Source: Valencia hispanica
Lineage: Eukaryota > Chordata > Actinopteri > Cyprinodontiformes > Valenciidae
Assembly (NCBI GenBank): GCA_963556495.2
Contig: OY747704.1
Location: 3,995,501 to 4,059,500, forward strand
Direction of reading: 5' to 3'
DNA: 64,000 nucleotides
Both the position numbers and the translations under genes were made by a program. Below the pieces are notes generated by a model. The model was given only the letters and a program-made list of their open reading frames with translations, was not told the origin of the DNA and did not search any database. Of this stretch, positions 35,450 to 45,900 are shown in pieces. Numbering within the stretch: position 1 is the first letter of the stretch; each line of letters begins with the position of its first letter.

Positions 35450-36981
35450 CACTACTCACAATAAGTTAGGGATGTTATTTATATGAGTGCTATTCATATT
35501 TGGTCTGAATTTTAATGAAATGGGTAAAAGTATCGTTTGATATTACTAATGAATGAGAAGAAGCACCATTTTCATTAGTGTAGTATTTTTTACCACATAA
35601 ATGTAGACAATAACAAGGGTCGCCCCAAATAACACAAATTGACAATGTCAGTAGCGGGTGTTTCAACCATTTGCTGCAATGACAGCTTGACAGCGACGTC
35701 TCATGCTCCTCACTAGCCTCATAATGTTGTCCTAAGACAATGCGTTCCACTCTTTCACAATTGCTACGCGCAGTTCTGCCAGGTCACGTGGGGGTGGGTT
35801 ACGATCATCCAGTGTCTGCTTCAGCTGGTCCCAAACGTGCTCTATGGGGTTAAAGGTCAGGGGACATTGCTGGCCATACCACATGAGGCACTACAACTTC
35901 CTGAAGTCGAGCTGTGACAATTCTGGCACAATGTGGTGGAGCATTATCATCCATGAACAGAAAGTTGGGGGTTTGATGGCGGAATTGGGGGATGATGATA
36001 GGTTGTATGATGTCTCTGAGGTAAGAACGTGCAGTGACTGAGCCATCTACAATAACCAAATCAATTTTGCACTGACTGGTGATGCCTGCACAGACTGTTA
36101 CACCTCCTCCACCAAAGCTAACCCTGGGGACCATGTTGACCTCGGCGTATCGCTCTCCTCGCCTTCTCCAGCAACGCTGAGGACCATCATTTCTGTGCAA
36201 GGTGACCCGACACTCGTCAATGAACAGGACGGTAGACCACTGGTGCATTGTCTAGGTCACATGGTCTTGTGCCTGCTGCAAACGTTCACGGCGGTGTCTT
36301 GGTTTCAGTGGAGTCGCCTGCAAAGGTTATCTGGCATTCAAGCCAAAGCGGTGGAGTCGGTTGCGAATGGTTTGTCTGGAAGCCCTAGTACCCCTCACAT
36401 CTCGTAAACGGGCCTGCAGCTGTGTGGCAGTTGGATGACGATGTCTGAGTGCATAGGTCCTTATAGGTCCTTAGGTACTGGTCATTGTTGCATCTGTCAC
36501 TCGTGGGGCTCCACTCCTGGATCTGTCACGAACTCTGCCAGTAGTTCTGTGTCTTGATGCAAGTCTGCTGTTGACGCTTTGAGACACACTAAAGTAATGT
36601 GCAACATCTGACTGCCTGCCACTGACCCGAAGGTGCGCTTTGGCCAGGTGGCAGTGCTCGTCTGTTAAGTGATGTTGTGTGTTCATGGCTGTTTGAAGGA
36701 TGAAGTTGGAATGACTTACTGACAATACCAGCTTTTTAAACCCACAGAATGTTGAAATTGATGCCACATTGAAAAGGGTTGTCTTTAATATTTTTTGGCC
36801 CCAATATGTAAGGCACACCTGTATACAGTGAGACTGTTACGTGCTCCAAAACACAAAATGATGTGTGTCTATCACCGCAATACAATTGCCTCCCTATCCC
36901 AAAAATCTCTGAAGTGAAACAAACACCATATGCATGACATCCACTGAGTCTCACAATATCCTTAACTTATTGTGAGTAGTG
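35450..36981 (-). mobile_element. Tc1/mariner element, copy 2 (near full length)
   Basis: The terminal inverted repeats match those of copy 1: CACTACTCACAATAAGTTAG from 35450, and its reverse complement ending at 36981. TA precedes it at 35448-35449; the base pair after 36981 is TT, so the right half of the duplication has mutated. Length is 1,532 bp, close to the 1.5-1.7 kb of complete Tc1 elements. Coding remnants cover most of the transposase but in several frames, so the copy is inactive. Confidence 0.9.
35775..36692 (-). pseudogene. Tc1-like transposase, frameshifted
   Basis: Starts at MNTQHHLTDEHCHLAKAH near 36690 and is readable in pieces. The N-terminal helix-turn-helix region runs through SVNSRLASRHRTTGRVRDRS and RSGAPR, to about 36475. 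The catalytic region is open from about 36248 to 35850. [12 protein letters not shown] carries the first aspartate and [14 protein letters not shown] the second. After a single-base shift near 35845, NPIEHVWDQ carries the final glutamate. All three catalytic positions are thus still visible, though not in one frame. A short local duplication (AGGTCCTTA, 36455-36475) is one cause of the frame loss. Confidence 0.85.
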
Positions 36982-36984
36982 TTT

Positions 36985-37980
36985 TTCAGAAAATAGTCTG
37001 ATTCTCATGTTCTGATTGCTAACAGAACAACACCACAAAGCTTTGAGTGAAAGAGTAAGGATTTTTTTTTAAAACAGAAAACAGTTGACTGTCTAAAATA
37101 TTAGTTGCCTAATAATGCTACAGTAGATACAGTTGCTACTGTGTAAGTGTTACGACCTCTTTAGTTTAATAAATTCATAATATCAACTAAAAGTGATATT
37201 GGCTGTAATCTGTCTGCAGCTGCTTGTTTTGCTTCTACTGCTCAACAAAAAGTAAATCTAGTCTAGGTCTGTTCTGAACAGCTAAACCTTTAAACTTCTT
37301 TAAAGAACACAATTATCTGAAAATCAACAGCATTTATAAATAAAAATACAATATAGTTCATGGTAAAGGTAGTTTACATACCTGTAAATATCAATATCTA
37401 TTTAAGTTTTTTACATAACATAGAATAGCTTCTCAGCATAATTGAACCTTTTAATACATACAACTGTTGATATATTATCAGATTATGAGATTCTATCACA
37501 GAGATTGCTCTATGAACTCAGTTAATTTTCTGCTGGTTCTCAAAGGCTTTAACAACTTCATCCAACGTTTTGCAGGTGAGGGCACCAACAAAAGCATATT
37601 TTTTGTAATGAAATGACAAACATTAGTAGTGTGATTTACGATTAAACTGATTAATTGCATTTTGAAACGTGCGAAATTGATAGCGATTCAAAAGTGTTCA
37701 GAATCTATTATTTTTCATAATTATTCAAAGTTCAAACCCGTTCAAAAACATAGAAGTCTGATTTGCCGCCCGGACATTTTTTGGGGATGGAAGGTCAGAA
37801 ACGTTATGCTGCAGCTAATGTTTCAGCTATGCTGCGTAAAATTTACAAACTACAGCTAATACTTTGCTCTTCAGTTGGGGAAAAAAGCGTTGTTGTTTTT
37901 TTGTGTTATGTTTATTGGTTAGTTTGTTTACCTTCCCGCATCACACAATGCAACGTGTACCTGGCTACAGGAAAGCGTTT
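36985..37980. other. No recognisable feature
   Basis: AT-rich, no identified repeats or genes. Confidence 0.4.
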
Positions 37981-37984
37981 GGGT

Positions 37985-38236
37985 CAAGCTTGTAGCATAC
38001 ACCTAGTAGCAGTGTTGGGTCACTTTCACCCTATAATCAAACTGCTCTAGAATTTATTTGCAACCGTACTGAGACCACCTCTGCCAAACGGTCTTGGTAC
38101 GGTTGTTTGGGTCTGCACCATTGCACGATCACTGTGTTCACATCACATCCCAATGCTCTGCACCAAGGGGCGAAATGAACCAGAAGTTCTTTTCAACAGA
38201 CTAAACGGCTCAGGTGTGAAAACACCCATAAAGTAA
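37985..38236. mobile_element. Right end of a Harbinger/hAT-like repeat (partial)
   Basis: Ends AGGTGTGAAAACACCCAT (38214-38231), resembling the GGGTGTATTCAGACC-type termini of the 17.3-kb element. The interior has similar CGGTCTTGGTACGGTTGTTTG phrasing. No matching left terminus was found. Confidence 0.35.
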
Positions 38237-38835
38237 ATAAGCAGCAAGCGTTCTCAAAGGTAAGCTGTGCAAACATGAGTTGCCTGTTTCCTAAAACGTC
38301 TTCAATATTATTTTATAATACATTATTTTTAAATTACAATTTAGTCTCTGCTACTGTATTTGTGCTTTAAAAATATTAAATGAACGTAAAGTTGGGCACT
38401 TAATAAAATTAAAATTAGAATGTTTGTGTAATAGCCTGGTTTTTTTTGTTTTTTTAAAAGGGAGTACCTCATAGAGCTTCCATGGAGAAAGAACTGACAA
38501 ACTCTTCCAGTACTTTTATTCCAAAAATAAGGCCAAATTTACATCTGAGTTTTCCTCCCTTGAATGATGATGGCATACAGAGCCCTGGAGCGTGGCCTAA
38601 TGCTTTCATTCACACCTGATTAAATCACTCTGACCTGGATAATGTTCAACACTCCACGCTCTGCAGCACGCTGCCACACTAATCTTTAGTTTGGCTTTAA
38701 CAAAATGCTTCTTGCCTCCTAGTTATCCTCAGACAATATTAAAGTGGATAACTTGGCAGATCTCAAGACGGCAGAGTCAATCCACCCATCCCTTTTCGTT
38801 ACCCCCTCTCAAAGAAATTGGATGCTTTTAACTCA

Positions 38836-39955
38836 CCAGGTCCCTCATTTATCAACCGTACATACACACAGATCTGTGTGTATTTCCTGCGTAGGAACAA
38901 TTTTACACATTGTGTGGTATTTACCATCTTGTACTTGTGCGTAGAATTGTTCCTAAATATTAGAACAGCTCTGACCATGTGTACGCACAGCATCTAGTGG
39001 TAGAGCGAGGGAACTGCAACACTGAAACAGTTTTACTTTGACAGAATTTTTATCTCATCAATTTATCACCTGCGCCAAGGAGCTCATGTTGGCGTCTCAC
39101 TGTCTTTTAGTAAAATAACTCAGTTATGGATGGATTTGGATTCAACTTTCAGAAAATGTTTGAAATATGCCAAAAAATAACAAATAAAATTTTGGGGGTG
39201 ATCATGCATAGAGATCCTGTGAATCGCAATCTGGGGAGGTGAGGGGTGCGAGGTGCTTTGCGAAGGTCTGTGCTCTCATGTACTTTTTTTTTACTTGTCA
39301 CATCAAGCGCTTCAGTTTTAAAGGTTGTTGTTACACTTATAAATAAATAGTTTGCAAACGGTACTGTGGCCCTGCTTATCGGTGGGGCATGAAGAGGAGG
39401 AACCGCTGATAACCGAGCGCAAAAACTGAGTGTTAAAATGAATTCGCGTTAACTATGAGAATTTTCTAAACGTCTGTTCATCATGACAATTTTTTACCCC
39501 ACTTATGTGTTACCTCGATCTTGGTGTCACTGAAATACATTTTTCCGCTCACTTGGCAGTTATTTTCGGGAAGAACGCAAGGACTTCTTGCATGTGTCAG
39601 AGGATGTGGTGTTACCGAATACGGTTAGTTGAGGCTGTTTCTGAATGCAAATGACCGAATGGGCACGAGCACCTAGGTACACACAGGTAGGATTGCACAC
39701 AGATGATTGCTGAGGAACATGCGTACGAGTGGCCACCGCATATTTAATAAATCCGACTTTTGGCTTTTCATTCAATTCATATTCAGTTATTACTTTATTA
39801 ATCCCAAACGGAAATTACATGTTGTTGAAACTCATTTTCCAAGTTTCTTTAAAGATTTTTTTATAGATGCTGATGGCACATGAACATTCTAAATTTCATT
39901 CGTAGGATAGAATATAGAAGAGTTTCTACAAACATCTGATAAATGAGGGCCCTGG
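38836..39955. mobile_element. Non-autonomous DNA transposon (Harbinger-like), ~1.1 kb
   Basis: Ends are a 19-bp inverted repeat with a single mismatch: CCAGGTCCCTCATTTATCA (38836-38854) and TGATAAATGAGGGCCCTGG (39937-39955). GTGTGTATTTCCTGCGTAGG and related TACGCA-rich sequence sits inside both ends. No transposase frame is present. The CCCTCATTTATCA terminus is common among vertebrate non-autonomous elements; the superfamily is inferred. Confidence 0.6.
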
Positions 39956-40172
39956 ATTTTAAGTGAATGGAAGCGATGTTACCATGATGGTGTGATTTCA
40001 AGTCAACTTCTAGAGTAAGATAAAAGAAGGGATGAAGAATTCTAGTTAGGTTTCTTTATTACTTGCCCTGGTTACCTTTTGAACAGTTGAGGCTACTGCA
40101 GAAACTACACCTACAAAGTTGTTAGACCCAAAGCTCTTGTTGATAAACGTCTGTAGAATTGTTTCCATTCAT

Positions 40173-40298
40173 TGGTATAATATCCTGCGATGGACTGGCG
40201 CCCTGTCCAGGATGTATCCCGCCTCTCGCCCCGTGACTGCTGGAGATAGGCACCAGCTCCCCGCAACCCTGCATAGGATGGACGGATGGTATAATATC
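40173..40298 (+). mobile_element. ~100-bp LINE 3' tail insertion with 12-bp target duplication
   Basis: TGGTATAATATC occurs exactly at 40173-40184 and 40287-40298. Between them, 40185-40286 is a classic LINE 3' terminal sequence: CTGCGATGGACTGGCGCCC, CCCGCCTCTCGCCCCGTGAC, TGCTGGAGATAGGCACCAGC, ending GGATGGACGGATGG. This is a severely 5'-truncated retrotransposition product carrying only the end that primes reverse transcription. The exact duplication suggests fairly recent insertion. Confidence 0.85.
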
Positions 40299-40375
40299 GA
40301 AATAAATAGATTTTTCCATCATTTCATAATCTGTGACATTGACATTGGTACAGTCTGATTTTTAAGACCTTCAGG

Positions 40376-40663
40376 TTGTTTTCATACCTAATAGAGCTCC
40401 GGACGTCACGTGACTCTAAGAGCGAAGGCGCCATGTTGCCAGTCATGAATGTCATCAAAATCAATGTCGCCAGCTGTGATTTTACTCCGTCGGAGTTTAC
40501 TTCCCATTTTAAAACAGAAGATATTATTGTATATACCGGGAAATTAAACAGATTAAACATATCCGACCCTTACCAGGCCCCTGGGATATTTTTTAAAACT
40601 TCAGAAGCGGTCAGAGCGGACCTTTTACCGGACCTGAGAGACTCTCACAACGGCGTTCATTAA
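40376..40663 (+). CDS. Unrecognised coding-like segment 1 (probably a TE or gene relic)
   Basis: A 95-codon frame with balanced protein-like composition: CDFTPSEFTSHFKTEDIIVY, TGKLNRLNISDPYQAPGIFF and KTSEAVRADLLPDLRD. I do not recognise the family. Codons after about residue 20 (MLPVMNVIKINVASCD) look most protein-like, so the true start may be the ATG at 40433. The similar-quality segment at 41437-41727 lies beyond an inserted fold-back MITE, so the two may belong to one interrupted gene or mobile element. Confidence 0.35.
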   Translation: MFSYLIELRTSRDSKSEGAMLPVMNVIKINVASCDFTPSEFTSHFKTEDIIVYTGKLNRLNISDPYQAPGIFFKTSEAVRADLLPDLRDSHNGVH

Positions 40664-40720
40664 GATCCAAATCATAGCACAAAGAACAATGTTGGCTATA
40701 TAAACTCGCCCCAGAAGAAT

Positions 40721-40930
40721 ATGTGCAACAATAAAACGCATTCTCTTTGCAACCCTTGCAGTTCTGTGTGGAGAAACTTTAACTTACAGTTCAGAGTCCT
40801 GCAACAGGGCGGGTACCTGCAGGTGACTTGCATTAGGTGTTTACATCAAAACGTTGTGAAATTAAATTTTCACGGGTCCGGGAGGAAGTTTCTTAAATGC
40901 GGGCGGGTTCAAGTGACAAATAATTGTTTT
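40721..40930 (+). pseudogene. Unrecognised coding-like segment 2
   Basis: A ~70-codon frame with LCNPCSSVWRNFNLQFRVLQ and CIRCLHQNVVKLNF: cysteine-rich and plausibly protein-derived. It is truncated by the fold-back element starting at 40931. Could be part of the same relic as its neighbours, or chance. Confidence 0.25.
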
Positions 40931-41336
40931 TAATATTTTGTTTAAGACTCCCAAAGAGGATTGTGTTGTTGTGATATGTGGAAAGAGCATGCCAGAATAT
41001 TCCTCCAACTTTGCGGTGACAGCGGATTATTCTCGCTATCTAGGCATCCAGCACTGCTAGAGAGACTTTACTGCAGCGGGATTTGCGATTCATGAACTGA
41101 GAACACAGTTAAAACCAGGAACTGTGGTCAATTTTTCATTTCCGCATATTGATCTCTGCATCAATTACATTTTAGTTTTAATAGATTTCAGAAAAAATCT
41201 CTCTCTGGCAGCGCAGGATGCCTAGATAACGAGAACATTCCGTTGTCAGTTTTGCGCTGAATATTCTGGGATGCGCTCTCCATAAACACATATCAACACG
41301 ACTCTCTTTTAGAGTCTTAAACAAACAAAAATATTA
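40931..41336. mobile_element. Fold-back MITE (~406 bp)
   Basis: The first ~120 bp and last ~130 bp are imperfect inverted repeats. TAATATTTTGTTTAAGACTC (40931-40950) matches the reverse of GAGTCTTAAACAAACAAAAATATTA's ends (41312-41336). Within the arms, GTGTTGTTGTGATATGTGG, CCAGAATATTC and TATCTAGGCATCC (41038-41050) have reverse-complement partners at 41206-41305, including GGATGCCTAGATAA. It has no coding capacity. It appears to be inserted into the coding-like relic. Confidence 0.65.
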
Positions 41337-41436
41337 CAGAAATATTTTTTTACTTGCAGTAGCCTAAAGAAACGTCTGCCAGACCCTTGAAATTTAATTT
41401 ATGTATTTTTTTCATCTTTAAACAGATACCCACAAC

Positions 41437-41727
41437 ATGCAGAACTCTGCCCTGAACGTGTTTGTAGCGGACTACGGGTCTTTTAAAACCTGGACATATG
41501 CACTGCTAAGAATGCTGCAACATCTTCACAGAAAGAAAATATTAATTTATAAGAAAGTGGAAGGGAGTGATTTAAATAATTGTCCATTCAGAAACACTGA
41601 TTATGAGGAAATTGTGGTGGGAGCACAAGTGGATGTTAGAGCTGGTAAGAAATTCCGCATCAGGGTTTTAAAAGTGGTGGGGAAAAACGTCAATCATAAA
41701 TGTTGCTGGGGACATGTCCCCTGCTAA
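41437..41727 (+). CDS. Unrecognised coding-like segment 3
   Basis: A 96-codon frame preceded by a pyrimidine-rich acceptor-like TTTTTTCATCTTTAAACAG (41406-41424). Sequence such as FVADYGSFKTWTYALLRMLQ, HLHRKKILIYKKVEGSDLNN and VVGAQVDVRAGKKFRIRVLK has the alternation and charge pattern of a real protein. I cannot name the family. It may be an exon of an unknown gene, or part of a mobile element together with 40376-40930. Confidence 0.35.
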   Translation: MQNSALNVFVADYGSFKTWTYALLRMLQHLHRKKILIYKKVEGSDLNNCPFRNTDYEEIVVGAQVDVRAGKKFRIRVLKVVGKNVNHKCCWGHVPC

Positions 41728-41729
41728 AA

Positions 41730-42060
41730 TGACACCTATGCCCTGACATATACAATGTCCTGATCCATTTTCCCTTGTCCTACTCCGGAGCATCGCTTAA
41801 AGTATATAAAAGTCTGGAGGGATATAAAAATGGACACAATCGGGGTTTGTTTTTGGGATCCAGATCTGGAATCTTCCTGCACAGGATTGCGTTGTCATCG
41901 GGACGGAGACCAGTCCTCCTGATTTTAGTTACCATGAGCAACAGGGAGTAGCTAGGTTATGTATGTGTGCAACATCTTGTGTGTTCATTAATCTCAGAAA
42001 ATAATTAAAGTATTTTTATTTCTAAAGGCATCATTGTAAAACAGAGAGCTGTCAATTTGC
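41730..42060. other. No recognisable feature
   Basis: Downstream of the coding-like segment; nothing assignable. Confidence 0.4.
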
Positions 42061-42079
42061 ATCACTTAATGATACAAGA

Positions 42080-42330
42080 GCAGTTATCAAACAAATGGTA
42101 ATAAATCTGAATTACAGGTGAATCACTCCCAAAGACTAAATGTAACGGCTTCATTTTTCCCTGATCACTAGCACGTTTCACGGCAATGATCCATCGTTTT
42201 CTGCATTCTGGATCCTTGGTAATCCTATAGAATGTTTCTCCCTTATCTCATCCGCGTCTGTTAGGGCATCCTGGGGCGCAACAGGTATCCACCAAATTGA
42301 CCGTTTCTAAGTTTGGATTAGCTGCAAATA
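42080..42330 (-). pseudogene. THAP zinc-finger domain remnant
   Basis: Read on the minus strand from about 42310, the sequence gives VDTCCAPGCPNRRG, an in-frame TGA, then DKGETFYRITKDPECRKRWI and IAVKRAS. This is the N-terminal C2CH THAP pattern: paired cysteines, a hydrophobic FYRxPKDP-type block and the invariant tryptophan. The expected initiator methionine before VDTCC is a leucine codon, and the downstream Cys-x2-His part is not recognisable. THAP domains occur in P-element-type transposases and in host THAP genes. The broken state suggests a transposon-derived relic. Confidence 0.5.
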
Positions 42331-42334
42331 ACAA

Positions 42335-43245
42335 CTGCGGGAGACTGCCTGCCACCATGGCGCCCAGTCGATTTGAACTGTTGCATGCTGGGAGAAGTGA
42401 CGTCAACTCCCAGAGCTCTATACAGTGGACTCGCTTCAACTGGGGACCAAAATTGCAACATTGTTGCCTTTTTATACCTGGTGCAGTTCGCTTTCTCACT
42501 GCACTTGGTCAAACAAATCAAATCTTTTGGGCAAGAACCTTTTGGGGTCATTTTAATTATGTAGAGCACTTTGCAATTGTTGTATGAGAGATTACATGTT
42601 AAGTCTATGGTTGAGGCCCCCAGAGGGTGGTCAGAGTCTCTGCTGTGGTTTGGGTTCTTTGGCCGCAGCAATTTTTGAAGCTTTTGCTGCTTGCCAAGCT
42701 TCAAAGCGGCAAAAGCCAGCAACGTAGAAGTTCAGCTTGCTGAATCTTCGGCGTCGCTCCCTGAGCATCAAACATTGAGAGCTGCTCACTGTTGTGACCT
42801 CACTACACATTTGACACCCTGTGCCTCTATAACCTGGAGCTGCTGCTCCCTTTCTTTGCTTCCATCCACCTATGTGTGGGGCATATGGCTGCCCTCGGGC
42901 AGTGCCTTGTGTCTGTCTGCCTGGGGCTGCTGTGGCCTTCCAAAGTCAAGTCCATCTGTCATTTGCTGCTCTTCAGCGCTGTGGGTTGCAGAACCTCCAC
43001 TGCTCTTGCCACATCTGTACACCTCAAGGTAACAAATTTGTTCACATTCATCTGCTCAACACAAGCACATTTATTTGTGTACACACACACGAACATGCGC
43101 CCACTGTCACACATATAATCTAAATGGTTGAAGATCATACAAACAAAGGTTATTACATCAATGTGGTCTGCCTACTTTGATGTCAGTCACAAGATGAGAA
43201 TACCATCTTAAGATTTTCTCTCTGTAGAGCAAATCTGCCCTGGCA
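42335..43245. other. No gene recognised
   Basis: Overlapping frames on both strands (42297-42722, 42691-43123) without motifs. Composition and the CACATTTGACACC / CTGCTGCTCC phrases suggest repeat-derived DNA but no family is assigned. Confidence 0.35.
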
Positions 43246-43249
43246 CATG

Positions 43250-43580
43250 TAGACAGCCTTCCTCTCAATGTGGTATGCCAAAAAAGGACAGGGTCAGCTT
43301 CACTACATCTCCAGTCCAATCTGTTGTCAGAGGTATTTATACACCTCCATCACCTCAACTTCTTCTCCCATGATGGATATTGTGTTTGACCTAACCCTGT
43401 TTCTCTTGAAATCTACAGTAAACACCTTTGTGTTGTTTACATTCAAAGTAAAATGGTTGGTTCCACACGATGCCACTAAATAGTCCACCAGCTCTCTTCT
43501 CAGGTTCTGTCATCTAAATGTTTCTGCAGATGACGAGACTTTGTGCACTTCAGGCTTCCAGTACAAGACGGTGTAAAAAG
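43250..43580 (-). pseudogene. LINE reverse-transcriptase remnant, downstream part (interrupted)
   Basis: On the minus strand the sequence reads LRRELVDYLVASCGTNHFTL, NVNNTKVFTVDFKRNR and ISIMGEEVEV. This is the conserved block after the catalytic box in L2/Rex1-type LINE polymerases (family pattern: CxxNxLxLNxxKTKExxVDFRRN). The upstream part of the same protein is found at 45901-46180, displaced by an insertion of about 2.32 kb. The catalytic box between them is lost or unreadable. Confidence 0.65.
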
Positions 43581-44025
43581 TAGGGATGCACCGTGTTGGA
43601 TACACAGCCATGTTCACTGAACCAAACGGCCTCCCGCTAGTAGGAGTTAAATCGCACAATCCACTTTCAGTTTTAATAGGAAAAGGAGGAGTTCATGAGG
43701 CATCATCACCCCTACTTTAGCACAGTGCTTCGCGCCATTGTTTCTGTTTTCTGTGGGTCGTCACCAGGCCCACATTGGAGAGAACAGCACGCAAACTCCG
43801 TCTTTCTTGGATGCGTGTTCCTGGAAGAAACTCATTGGAGCTAAGAGCTAGCCTCCCTCCTTCAACAGCTGATTCCCCATACAACGGAGCCACCGTTCCC
43901 CAATGAGACCTAGATATTTTTCACGTAAGGTTGTGTCTGAGCAGATATAAAATTAGCGTAAGATAAACAAATCAAGGTTTGTTTGTCTGTTTCACTGTGT
44001 TTGTACTACATTTGTAAGATTTTAT

Positions 44026-44230
44026 TTGTTCATTTCATTTATTTCATTTTTTGTGCAATAATTGGGGAGCCATGCAATAAGAAATTCTGGATGTAATGGA
44101 TGTGAATGTTGTCTTTTTTGGTCATTTATTTTTTTGTTTTTATTGCTGCTAATCTTTGTATTTTTGCACCGGTGGATTGCATCCAATTTCGTTGTACAAT
44201 GACAATAAAGCCATTCATTCATTCATTCAA
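44026..44230 (+). mobile_element. LINE/SINE tail nested in repeat X
   Basis: Absent from the other copy of repeat X. Ends TTTCGTTGTACAATGACAAT, AAAGCCATTCATTCATTCAT, the familiar ACAATGACAATAAAG(n) 3' end of fish LINEs/SINEs followed by a simple tetranucleotide tail. Confidence 0.6.
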
Positions 44231-45068
44231 TTGTTTGGATTTACACAATGTCTTAAAAGTTTTCTGACCGATAGAATGAGTCGTTTTAAATCCTGCAACA
44301 TGAGTTACTCCGTTCCACCGGAGTTTTTCTTTTCTTCTTTGGTGCTGAGCTAAACAGAGTGGCTCTAAGCTGCGCTACATACATTAGCTCTGCACGCTTG
44401 TTCTTATTAGGGCAGTCTGCTTTTGCAGACCACTAGCATTCATACAAAATACAGATTGGCTTTTAAACAGATAGTTTAAACACTGAAAACTAATTGTGTA
44501 AGTCGTTTTTGAAACCGCCTTCTTAGTATGTTAAAATACTAAATTAATCAATCACTGTGGTAACCAATCCCAAAAAAAAATCAATTCTCCAAAAGGTTAT
44601 TGATTTCTTATTCAGCAAATGATTTAATGAAACATTACTTCCTCCAAATGTTTTTGTCTTCATGTCTGCTTCGCATTGTGAATTGGTGGTTTGAAAACAA
44701 ATCAAAGGGTGCTAATTCATCTAGACTAATTAGACTAACTTAGCTTCACTCTCAAACATTTTTAATACAAACCTTGGTCATTAAGCATACATATTCATAC
44801 TGAACTGTGACATCACGATCAATTTATTGGTTGTTTCTGTTTCTTTGCATATTTGTCGATTTTATTGTTTTACTTTTGGTAGTCGGTTTTATTATTCATT
44901 ATTCTTTTACATAGTTTAGCTGTGCGTTACTAGCTCAGGGAGGTTGTTGATTTAAGTATTTTGATTGGAAAATTTAATTCTTTTTGTAATAAACTTGTAA
45001 TTTAATTAAATTTTCCACATGTGTAGTAACTTGCTGTACAAAGTATGCCAAGAACTTATTCCTTCATT

Positions 45069-45324
45069 CAATTCAATTCAGTTTATTTATATAGCAACGA
45101 TTTACAACAGATGTCATCTTAAGGCACTTTACAAGAAAGTAATTTCAATACAAACATTCCAATCAGTTTAAAGTTTTAGCTAGTTTTCTATTTAAGGAAT
45201 CCCAGCAGATTGCATCAAGTCATTGACTGGTAGTTCACTCCTTTGATGCAGACTCCAACCGCAGCAATCCCTCAGCAATCCCTCATACTGAGCAAGCCTG
45301 TAACAACAGTGGATAGGAAAAACT
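45069..45324. mobile_element. Dispersed TTTATTTATATAGC repeat, copy 2, nested in repeat X
   Basis: Interrupts repeat X between CATTC and ATCTATTG; the uninterrupted form CATTCATCTATCG is present in reverse complement at 49794-49806. It shares AATTCAATTCAGTTTATTTA, AAGGCACTTTACAAGAAA and CAGCAGATTGCATCAAGTCA with copies at 16901 and 55678, and ends TGGATAGGAAAAACTC. Confidence 0.65.
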
Positions 45325-45342
45325 CATCTATTGTTTAATTAT

Positions 45343-45381
45343 CTCAGTTAATGTTTTGATTACCTGCCTGATAAGGCTGAG
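45343..45381. repeat. 39-bp segment inverted relative to the sister copy
   Basis: CTCAGTTAATGTTTTGATTA ... GATAAGGCTGAG. It is bounded by CTCAG and its inverse CTGAG, and lies within repeat X copy 1. In copy 2 (49746-49785) the flanks are reverse-complemented, as expected for an inverted copy, yet this segment is not. One of the two copies has therefore had it flipped. Confidence 0.8.
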
Positions 45382-45900
45382 ACTGAACTATTTGGCTATT
45401 ATAATATTTCCTGGATCCCAGGTGGTTCCCCAAACTTTGTAATTTTGACATAAATTGATCAAGCTTATTGATAATTGCCCGAAGCATGTATTATTTATGG
45501 CCAAAACCTACCCGTCTGTGTTACAACAACCAATATGAAAATTTTGGCCGATATTCATATCCAATATTAATAATGCTGCTATGACAGATATATTTACTGA
45601 TATTACACTTCTCTATACTTTTGACACTGTGTAAATGCGACTACACCACCTAGGTTACTTCTCTGCTTCTGTTAAACGCACCCAACATATTTTGTTTTAC
45701 CACTGTCACATGACCGAATAAAAACCACATGTCCAACCCCCTCCCTTCCCTCTCCAGAAACACATACGTAAACGGCAACAAGATGGAGAGCATTGATTGT
45801 TAATATCGGCCCAGTTTTACTTATCAGAGTGATGCCAATATGCTAAATGACTAATTTTGGCTGATACTGTTGATAATGTTGATGCTATTTTATCATGAAT

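Larger units (their letters stand above)
43840..45450 (+). mobile_element. Unclassified dispersed repeat X, copy 1
   Basis: Shares over 1 kb of ordered similarity, in opposite orientation, with 49680-51240. Matching blocks include AAGATAAACAAATCAAGGTT, CTTCCTCCAAATGTTTTTGT, GGTGGTTTGAAAACAAA, TAAGCATACATATTCATACT and TCCTGGATCCCAGG. No coding frame survives. A TAATAAACTTGTAATTT polyadenylation-like block (44989-45005) would suit a long terminal repeat, but no primer site or TG...CA ends are proven. Interrupted by repeats at about 44026-44230 and 45069-45324. Confidence 0.6.
43581..45900. mobile_element. 2.3-kb nested insertion splitting the LINE
   Basis: LINE homology stops at 43580 and resumes at 45901, so everything between is inserted. 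The left edge is TAGGGATGCACCG, a phrase typical of hAT-element ends. The right part (45530-45900) contains GGCCGATATTCATATCC and TTGGCTGATACTGTTGATAA, also hAT-like. Inside lies the unclassified repeat at 43840-45450, itself carrying two more insertions. The hAT label rests on these phrases; no target duplication was confirmed. Confidence 0.5.
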
